A DNA stretch of 64,000 bases. It comes from Mortierella alpina. Its lineage: Eukaryota > Mortierellomycota > Mortierellomycetes > Mortierellales > Mortierellaceae. A program made the position numbers and the translations under genes. The DNA is taken from NCBI GenBank assembly GCA_029449245.1, contig JANATF010000003.1, positions 620,001 through 684,000 on the forward strand, in the 5' to 3' direction. Under the pieces are notes generated by a model that was given only the letters and a program-made list of their open reading frames with translations, was not told the DNA's origin and searched no databases. Position 1 is the first letter of the stretch, and each line of letters begins with the position of its first letter. This document shows, piece after piece, positions 46,697 to 54,992 of the stretch.

Positions 46697-47297
46697 GTGC
46701 CTCAGGTACATGTAATCGTCGCGTTCTAGCATGGATTCCGGCCTCAGGCTTGGAGGAGTCAATCACCTAGGCTCAATGTTTGATCACTTGTGCGGCGAAT
46801 GGTGAATTGGCCGCCGAGTGCTGAAACCTGGGCGACAGTGCCTGCAGATGCGCAGCTAGCGCAGTGTCGATTTTAGCCTCGTGGACACAATTTTCCTATA
46901 GTATACTCGTCCCTGAAAGGGGAGAGTTAAGACATTGCGGAAACTATACTGTAGAGAGAGAGTCCCGAACGACGTTGCCATTCTAGGGCAGCTCATTTGC
47001 CAACCTTCACCATCCTGTGGTATCAAGATTCTTCCTTTTAATGAAAACCTATATATAAAGAAAAGGTTAATCCCGTTGGCGTAAGAGGTGCGACATGGGA
47101 GTAATTACAATTAAACGCCAGGGACGCGACCAAGTGGAGGACACTCGCGAGAGTCCACCAGACACCATATCTGCAGAGTCTTGTAGAAGATAAACTGATT
47201 CCGTCGGCATACGGGGATGAGCCTCGTTTCGATCACTTCCATGTCGTTCTTGCTGACCTCAGCTACGGATAGAACAGACAGAGAGTCTTGCCTCAAG
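46697..47297. other. Spacer inside the secreted-protein cluster
   Basis: No gene supported. Short frames only. Confidence 0.5.
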
Positions 47298-47306
47298 TAT
47301 ATAAAG
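47298..47306 (+). promoter_or_regulatory. TATA box of the 14-Cys secreted protein gene
   Basis: TATATAAAG about 240 bp before the ATG at 47548, followed by an A/C-rich leader. Confidence 0.5.
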
Positions 47307-47547
47307 GACTCTCACCTCCAAATTGACAATTATTTTCCCACCAACTGTTCTCAACTCCTCCACACAAGCCCACCCACATACAAACAAACATCCAAGGCGC
47401 CTTCGAAGGAACTACTACATTAACCGTTGCAAGAACCTTAAGCGGTAGAAAAAGCAGAACCTGTAAGAGACCTAGTTGCTCTGCGCGAGGGTCATCAGCA
47501 CATGGGCTTCCCATTGATCGATGTTACCTATAATTACTTCTTAGATC

Positions 47548-47922
47548 ATGTTATCCTCAAAATTCTCGATTTTCGCTACCATCTTGGCTCTGCAGCTTTC
47601 CTCTGTCGCAAATGGTGCTTGTCCCGAGGGCTACGAAGAGTGCGAAAAGGTCTGCAGGGACCTTATCGGTGCCGATAACGCTGCAGCCAGAGTGGCCTGC
47701 AACTTTGATTGTTCGTCTCGATGCCTCAACTTTGATTATAAACACGGATGCTACAAGGGGTATTGCTGGTCAGGCTGTACAAGCACTGGAATTCTTCCGT
47801 ATGGCAGTGAATGGTGCTACACAACGAAGGGCAGTTCGGCGGACTACAAGTATGTGGGCTGTAAGAATGATTCGGAATGCCCTAATACTTGGCATTGTGC
47901 TGGTCCGTGTGCGGCTTTCTAG
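47548..47922 (+). CDS. Secreted 124-aa protein with 14 cysteines, unrelated to families A/B
   Basis: Signal peptide at about residues 1-23 (MLSSKFSIFATILALQLSSV, cleavage near ANG-ACPEG). The mature part has 14 cysteines with an aromatic- and Gly-rich second half: GCYKGYCWSGC, SEWCYTTKG, YVGCKNDSEC, HCAGPC. The ending C..D..C....C.GPC recalls small knottin-like or protease-inhibitor-like proteins in which the sequence is short and disulfide-packed, but I cannot name a family. It sits between B copy 3 and A copy 2, so the whole cluster is devoted to secreted Cys-rich proteins. Single exon. Confidence 0.75.
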   Translation: MLSSKFSIFATILALQLSSVANGACPEGYEECEKVCRDLIGADNAAARVACNFDCSSRCLNFDYKHGCYKGYCWSGCTSTGILPYGSEWCYTTKGSSADYKYVGCKNDSECPNTWHCAGPCAAF

Positions 47923-48518
47923 ATCCAGCGATCCGTTGCCACAGTGACAGAGACATTCAGATCCATCGCTACAATGACAGAGACATGCATTCATCCCTGA
48001 GACCTTTTGTGGTTCAAGCCCTGTCTCTTACTCTCCTCAGTAACAGTAAAGCAAATACGGCCATTCGATTTGTTAAGCATGTACACTTTGACATCCTGGT
48101 GTGCCTTCTGGATGGCCAATTGGTTCACAGCGTTGTTGAGATTGTGGACACTTCTATCGCCTTCTGAATCGCCTCTGTGGCTAGAGCAGACAATGGACAA
48201 GAACAATCCTTTCACCGAATTCGATGCTTACCATCGCCTAGCTACATGTGCCAGCCTTTTATAATGCACGTGCGTCTACAATCATGCTGCAGTAGCTTTT
48301 ACAAAAGAGGTATCTCTTTGGACTCTCTAGAGTTCCGGGAATACCGTCCTCTGTTCTCTTGATAAATCCACAACCTAAACCCGCGGTTTGTCACCGCGAC
48401 AATACAGGCATTGCCCTTATCGTCTGCATATATAATCATCCAGGCACACAAACTGAATATTCCTAAGTAAACCTTCCTCAATTGACAAACAACATTGTAC
48501 CATCAGTCGTTGCTCAGT

Positions 48519-49220
48519 ATGCCTCTCCCACCCGCTACTAAGATCCTTGCTTGCACCCCCTTATTACTCTTGTTCTCATGGACCTCGTTTGCTTATCCCA
48601 CGGCCATCGCATTGGGCCAAGATAATAAGCTGCTCCAAGACCAGCAACAATGCAGCTCTCTCTGCTCACTGCGCTACGCTAACGACACAACCAAGTGTGA
48701 ACAATCGCACGGACCGACATCCCGGTTTCTCGCCGCATGTAAAAACTCCATCGATAAGAAGACAGACGATTGTCGCGGCAACTGTGATACCAACATCATC
48801 CCATTCCAGGACTGTCTCGAGACATGCCGCCTCCAACTGCCCAATCAGTTCAGGTCCTGTGATTCCTCCGCTCATGGTGTCGCCGAGTGCACATCGATCA
48901 TGCTTGCCGGTGGTTAGGAATGCGAGTCTCAATGTAGCATTCTGTTTGAGATGCAGTCCAAAACTGCGGATGATCGCAATGTATGCTACACTCGCACGTT
49001 CGACATCCTTCGCCTGTCGAATAATAGGTGCTTGGAGGCAACCTACGCCGCTATGGAAATGGACTGCCATAAATCATGCATAACGTCGATCCAGATTACC
49101 TCAGACCATTGCGGTCTCAATTTCCCTGTCGATGACCATGGCAACCCAGAGAAGGTGCAGCTGATGGTACCAGAGCTTGCTTGGTGTAGAAAAAGTAGAA
49201 GCCGAATTAGCCAAGTGTAA
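48519..49220 (+). pseudogene. Secreted Cys-rich protein, family A copy 2, interrupted by one stop codon
   Basis: Intact signal peptide (MPLPPATKILACTPLLLLFS) and family A blocks up to 48914, then TAG at 48915-48917, then the family A sequence continues in the same frame (ECESQC, CYTRTFD, FPVDDHGNP) to 49220. Copy A1 has a Lys codon (AAG) at the matching place, so one base change explains the stop. No frameshift is seen and the downstream 101 codons are still open, so the lesion is young, polymorphic, or read through. A shortened protein of 132 residues with the N-terminal half may still be made. A TATA site (ATATATAATC) lies near 48425. Confidence 0.75.
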
Positions 49221-50760
49221 ACACTTGCGCCAATGCATTCCATCAGACGGAGGGTACTTCCCTCATAACTAAAGCACCCTTAGAAGAAGATACGCGTCAT
49301 GTAAACAGAAACTTTGAATTTCTTGGTCACAACGTGTCAATCCAAGCGCGTTGTTCTGTCTGGATTTCAGAACTGTGATGCGCAAGTGTCTACTAAGCTG
49401 CTGATTATCGTATTGCTGTTCTTCGCGTCGTGATGATTCTCCTCCCCTTGATTACGCTCGATTGACACACAGCAGGGTCTTCCCATCCCCCTTGATCTAT
49501 TTCCAGTGTTACTTGATGTGACCTTTGCTCGGCGGTGTTGTCAAGTCATCCCTGTGTCCCTGCCCGCGATCTTTTCTCATCCCCTGATCTTACTTTTCTC
49601 TTAACTAGGTGTTTTTCGTTGTCTTTATTTGTCCTTTGATCACCTTCATTCCTGTATTATTGCGTCCCTGATCTTTTTCATCCCTGGGCTCACCCTGTCC
49701 TCACATTTTTTTTTTTCATGGCTTGTTTTTTTTCCCAATGTCCAAGCTATATTCAAGGCTCGCCACGTATATAAAAAGATCGCCTCTCCCTAGTGTCTTA
49801 ACACACACCACTACATCGGATGCCCTGTGGGTGGCGTCATGAAGTTTTGTTGCTTGCAATGACATAAGATCTCTCAGGGACCAGATGTCATCATTCTCTC
49901 TGGTCTCAAAAAATACTCTTTTGAATCGCTCCTGTTCCACACTGCCATGGCATACATGTCGTAACAACAGCGATGTAATTAAAGAACAGTTTTTATCCTA
50001 GAGTAGGCAATGTCGTTGCCAAGAAAGAAAAGAGATGTTGTTCTTTCGAACAAATCTGAGCACAATAGTGCTTAATCTCAACTGATCAATGCAACAGAGC
50101 TTCTCTCTCTTACTGCTTACAACAACGATGCTTAAAGTCGTCTGCGATGGATTTATCTCTCCCAATACTATGTATTGAAACCATTTGTGGCTCACGCCCC
50201 GTCTCTTCGTTGCCCCTTCGTACCCTATACCTCAGTAACGTCAAACTAGGTGTTGACGACTTTAATAACGTATAATCTTTGACGTACCAATTGGCTGCAG
50301 ATTGAATCGTAGTGTTATTGGGATGGAGTCTCATGGATACTTCCTCCTGTATCACTTTCCACGCGAAACTGAACGTTAATAAGAGCAAGATTGTACAAGA
50401 CTAGTCCCCTACCACGTTCGGTGCTTACTTCAAGGTGGTACGTGCGCCGCGCCTGTTCCTCCAGTGTTTAAAGCCACTGAAGATGCCATGTGTTTTGCGA
50501 ACCACGTTTTGCGAAATACTTTTGATCGCACCATTCGGGGCGGTATCGCTTTGGACTCGACAGAAGTCTAGGAAGAACAGCCTTGGTATTCTTGAGCTAT
50601 ATACACAACCTAAATCCGCGCTCTGTCGCGACTTGCAGAGTCATGCCTCTCCTCGCTTCCTCTCCCTACAAAACCATTTAGGCACTCAAGCTGAGTCATC
50701 TCTAAAGAAGTCTTTCTTCCCTCAAACGCATAACGCTGTTCCATCAGTCATTACCCAACA
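49221..50760. other. Spacer between family A copies 2 and 3
   Basis: No gene supported. Sequence at about 50175-50240 resembles 48005-48050 (GTGG-TCA-GCCC-GTCTCTT and later CTCAGTAAC), so the duplicated unit extends several hundred bases upstream of each A gene. A T-rich tract lies at 49707-49733. Confidence 0.55.
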
Positions 50761-51447
50761 ATGCTGCTCCTCCCACCCGCCACTGTCATCTTGACCTTCA
50801 CCGCCACCTTCCTCTCATTCGCATGGACCTCACTCGCTTCCCCTTTAGCAAACGCATTGTCCAATGACTTGGAAACAATGTCTCTCGAAGATCAGCATTG
50901 CAGTTCTCACTGCTCCTTGAGTCACACTGCTGACACTGCCGAATGTGAACAGTCGCACCCTCAGACGTCCCGATTTTTCACCGCCTGTAAAAACACCGTC
51001 AACGGCAAGAAGTACGAGTGTCTCGCCAAGTGCCACAAAGATGTTCTCCAATACCAAGACTGTCTCCAGACATGCGCTAGCCAACTGCCAGTTCTTCTCA
51101 AGTCTTGCGACCTCATAGCTCGCCCACTTTTTTCAAACTGCGCTTTAAGCGTGCTCTTGCGGGTCGATGAGTGCGAATCCCACTGTAAAGTCCAGCACGA
51201 GATTCAGTCCAAGACCGCGGATGACAGGAGTGTCTGTTACACCCTCGCGATTGATAACATCAACAGATCGATAGAAATGTGTACGCAGGTCGGCAGAGGC
51301 TTTGTGATGGTGCAATGTCAGCGTAAATGCATGGGGTCCGTCCAAGTCAGCTCCGAGTATTGCAATAGCCAGTTTCCTGTGGACGACCAAGGCAACCCTC
51401 TGAAGGTGCATCCGAGGGTACCAGAGCTCCCTTCATGCTGGAAATAG
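50761..51447 (+). CDS. Secreted Cys-rich protein, family A copy 3 (228 aa)
   Basis: Signal peptide about residues 1-26 (VILTFTATFLSFAWTSLA), mature part with 18 cysteines. Family A blocks: HCSSHCSLSHTAD, TSRFFTACKNTVNGKKYEC, KCHKDV, SCDL, ECESHCKVQHEIQSKTADDR, VCYTLAID, FPVDDQGNP. It is closest to the interrupted copy 2 (shared ADDRxVCYT, VPEL ending), less close to copy 1. Fully open, so it may be the active member of this pair. A TATATACAC site lies near 50600. Function unknown. Confidence 0.78.
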   Translation: MLLLPPATVILTFTATFLSFAWTSLASPLANALSNDLETMSLEDQHCSSHCSLSHTADTAECEQSHPQTSRFFTACKNTVNGKKYECLAKCHKDVLQYQDCLQTCASQLPVLLKSCDLIARPLFSNCALSVLLRVDECESHCKVQHEIQSKTADDRSVCYTLAIDNINRSIEMCTQVGRGFVMVQCQRKCMGSVQVSSEYCNSQFPVDDQGNPLKVHPRVPELPSCWK

Positions 51448-51556
51448 ATGTAGAAACGGTAGGGACAGTAAAAACTGTGACAAAGTCCATCATCTATTCA
51501 TCTTCAACACTCCTTCACTGTTTCATTCTTTCAACGTAACTTCGTTCGACCCTACC

Positions 51557-53337
51557 ATGCCAGTACGAGATTCTACTCAGGACCCCCCCTCCCCTTTCCC
51601 ACCACCCCCCTCCGAGCGCCAGCTCAACCCCCCCTCCCACCACACCCCACAACAGGGATCCGCGAGCACCACGTATGCTCAAGCTGCCTCTTCTAACTCC
51701 CGCTGGTCGGCACGTTCCAATGCCCCCCCCCCCAGCGACATTACTATCAACGTGAGCTTTTTTCCGACGATGAGTTTGGACGTTATGCGCTCAGTCTCCT
51801 GATGCCTTCCTGTATACTGGGTTACCGAAGCACACCAACCCGTCTCTTTTTGGACAGGAGTGCAGCATGATGGGGTAAAAAGTAATGGGGTGTATCCCCA
51901 CCACTCCTATGGAACCTGGGCAAAGGACTAGCTCCATTGAGGTTGTGTATAACCATCGCCCATGATGACGATGGTGATATTCTTGATGTTGCTGCCCATT
52001 TTGACGCCATCATGGCTACCCCAGTTGTTTTTCAGGGTAAACAGCATCACCTTCAACTCCCTGTTCCTGAACACATTCAGATCACGCGGGTGTACGTGCG
52101 TGGTCTTCAGCTCCGATCCACTGTGGAGAGAGGCCCTTCATCTTCGAGACGGACTTTTGGAACTTTTCAGCTCTTTTTGCTAGGGTGGTTACGATAACCA
52201 TCCCTATCTTGGAACTTGGAGATTCTGAGCATTATTATTGTGATGCCCATGTTTTTTTGTTGCCCAAGGCGGGCATGAACAGAACTGTGAGGCCGCGCGA
52301 TGATCGCTTACTGGTTCCTGCATAAAATCATCACCGCTTGGTATGAAGACCCTCCTTGTAAGTTGTGCAGTGTTTATGGACATCTGGCCCAAAACTGCTC
52401 ATCCCTCGCTCGAGTGAAGTGCTACGAGTGTAAACTGATGGGCCATTACTCGAATTTTTGCCCAGAAGTGCGCTATGCAAAAAGCAAACAACGCCGAGAG
52501 CGCCGATCCTCTGACCACCCCACCAACCGAACCCAGCCGGAGAGACACCAGAGTGCTGAAGCGGATGGTGATAGCGCGGTTGAGGACGAGTTTGCGGACA
52601 TTGAATCTGTTAGTGATGCTTCATACATGTCTGACGACAACAATGTTGCTGTTCCCATTGACTCTCCCTCCTCTGCTGCAGAGGACACCCCGAGCTCTAC
52701 TTCGAGTCAGGAAGACGCATCTTCCAAGGAGTCGCACGTTAGTCCCACCTCTACACCTGATAGCACACCTATTACTCCTCAGCAAGAGGATATCCCTCTC
52801 ACCCAGTCAAGAGTTTCCTCCGTTGTACTCTCCTCCACCGCCGAAGATACCTTCAACATCTTCATCCTCTGCGGTCAACAAGCCACGGTAAACATCCCCC
52901 TTGCAATTGACTCGAATGACAGACATATGCAGCCCTCCAAGAAGCCTGAGCTTGAAGCAAAGGAGAAGGAGCCCAAATGTGGTGCGGTTCCTGTCAGTCT
53001 GTTCGCAACCGTACACTCGATCCAGCGCTACGTCTCTTACAGACGCTGACGGTTTTACTCCAGTCGGTCGGGGTGGAAGACCCAGCTCCACCCTTCCCGC
53101 GTCGTCAACTAAACCAACCCCCTCGCGCTTTATTAAGCCAAAAAAAGGCGAAGGCGAAGGTGAAATACTTTGGCACCCTATACTCTCCCCATGTTGATTG
53201 GCACACTTAATGTCAGGGGCGTTCGTAAACAACACCCCTTGGTGCCGGCCCTTGTCTCTTCCACATTGGCTCACCGATGGCTTCGCGACCAAAAGACTGA
53301 CTTACTAGCTGACCATGCCCAGAGGACATCGACCTGA
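51557..53337 (+). mobile_element. Decayed LINE-type retrotransposon (ORF1 plus first codons of ORF2)
   Basis: The left part (from 51557) is a Pro/Gln/Ser-rich start as in fungal LINE ORF1 proteins, then broken frames through 52200. At 52357-52465 two perfect CCHC zinc knuckles (CX2CX4HX4C) occur in a 249-residue frame (52300-53049), followed after a frameshift by a GFTPV motif. At 53191 a new ATG opens the conserved ORF2 start of the AP-type endonuclease (IGTLNVRGVR), but it decays and stops at 53337. No reverse transcriptase follows. At least three frame breaks are present, so it cannot be active. Keeping the 5' end and lacking the 3' end is opposite to normal LINE truncation, so later deletion or replacement is likely. 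Confidence 0.8.
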
Positions 53338-53422
53338 ACCATGCACAGAGGTCGGATCTCCTCCTGTACACAATAGAAAATTTCAATCGGAATAGCCACT
53401 GGCCACTCATATGGCAGGATCC

Positions 53423-53431
53423 TATATAAAA
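53423..53431 (+). promoter_or_regulatory. TATA box of the repeat-peptide gene
   Basis: TATATAAAA, followed by a 330-nt CT-rich leader up to the ATG at 53766. Confidence 0.55.
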
Positions 53432-53765
53432 TCCGCTCGCTTGCAAATCTTGCAAACGACCGGGACAGGGCTGTGTTCCTTGCTCTTCCCAGCCCTCATT
53501 TTCCCCTTTCCCTGCCCCTTGTCCTGCATTTCTGCCTTCCCCATCACCCCCTTTCTTTTCCCCTCTCCTCTCTCAGAAGACTCCTTATTAGATCTGAGAA
53601 CTTTGCTCCATTCCCATCCAGTATCATAACAATCTACATAAATAGTTTTGAGTTTCCTGCGAGACATTCTCTCGTTCAACCCCTCTTCTCTTCCAACAAA
53701 CTCTCAGCTTCCAACCGATCCCTTCACTCAGACCAACTCTACATTCCAAACCTATCCCATTCACA

Positions 53766-54113
53766 ATGCATCTCCGATATCTTGTTATTGCCTGCGTTCT
53801 TATGAGTCTGGCGGCTGCTGCTACTATGTACGTAATCATCGTTATTCCCCAAAAACAAATCCAATAGCGATACTGAGATCCATGAAGAAGGACATCCAGG
53901 TCCAAAAGATAATTACTTCAATTAACTATACACAGCGGCGATTTGTTGACCAGACAAAAGATATGACTACTGCTATCGAGAGGGATGCAGGCTTTGTTGG
54001 GCTAGCAGCTAATTTGTTTCCTCCTGTGGTGTTCTCATTTCACCGCTAATAGCAATGCCAAAGTCGATGCCAAAGTCGATGCCCAAGTCGATGCCAAAGT
54101 CGAGGCCGATTAG
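53766..54113 (+). CDS. Secreted 40-aa peptide with AKVD repeats
   Basis: Two exons, 53766-53827 and 54053-54113. Exon 1 codes a clean signal peptide (MHLRYLVIACVLMSLAAAAT). The donor is GTACGT; the acceptor at 54052 follows a strong pyrimidine tract (TTTCCTCCTG...TTCTCATTTCACCGCTAATAG). The joined frame reads Ile-Asn and then four AKVD-type units (one AQVD, the last AKVE) and stops at a TAG. Phases match exactly (62 + 61 nt = 41 codons). The mature part of about 20 residues is charged, alternating Ala/Val with Lys/Asp, and has no cysteine. Secreted peptide, role unknown. The DNA is a 12-bp tandem repeat. Alternative splices end after a few unrelated codons. Confidence 0.55.
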
Positions 54114-54546
54114 GGACATGTATCCTCACAAATTCCTATGGATGAGTTGTTTAACAACCCAAAGCGCTTCAAGGATATTGTATAAATTCATCAGGGCTCC
54201 TTTCTGAAAAGATGGATCTATCTTTGATGATTAAACTAAAAAAAAAAATAAAAAAAAAAAAAAAAACCATTCTTTCAACGTGCCTTGCCATAACACAAAC
54301 GCACGGACCACATCTACACACCACTGAACATGTGCGCCCAAACGTCCCTTCTGTAGTTCCATCTTCTTCCCACCGTTCTTCCTTCCGCGCAACGATCATG
54401 ATGGTGTAATTCGTTTATTACGAAAACTTTTTTTTTTTCCTTTCTTTCTTTTTTGTTAAGTAATTGACTGAAATAGACGGGATATCTTTTTCAATTCATT
54501 TTTGGCATGACAGATCATTAAGAAAAAATACGCGCTTTTTTCATCT
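54114..54546. other. Spacer with A-rich tract
   Basis: No gene supported. An almost pure A tract (54237-54266) lies here, and a T-rich run follows at 54428-54450 near the 3' end of SEC16. Confidence 0.6.
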
Positions 54547-54958
54547 CTACTGCGGGTTCAGGACATCGACGTACTTCGCGCGCGCTCCACGTCTCGCTGC
54601 CGATCCTGCGCCAGGCCTTGGGCCAGGGGGTCCACCTGCAGGAGGAACTGGGCCGCCAGACGAAGGAGGTCCGCGGCTCATGGCTGGGGGACCCGAGCTC
54701 GCTGCGGCAGGAGCTGGGGTACGAGACATGGGTGGTGGCGGCAGCGCTTCTGACGTACTCGAGGTCTCTGAGCCTCCCTTCTTGTTCACCCAGCATTGCT
54801 TCTCCTTGTCAAAGTAAAAGGAGGACTCCTCGCCCAAGTTGGCCTTGACTGGTTTGGGTGTTGGCTCACGCTTCTCACCGCCAAAGAGTGCAATCTTGGG
54901 CCACCATCCAGCCTTGGCTATATCGTCGTGAATTAAAACAAACAACATACACATCGTT

Positions 54959-54992
<34 letters not shown>

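Noticed and set aside
53648-54049. 134-codon frame overlapping the repeat-peptide gene
   Set aside because: It has no signal peptide or domain and ignores the strong intron borders at 53828 and 54052.
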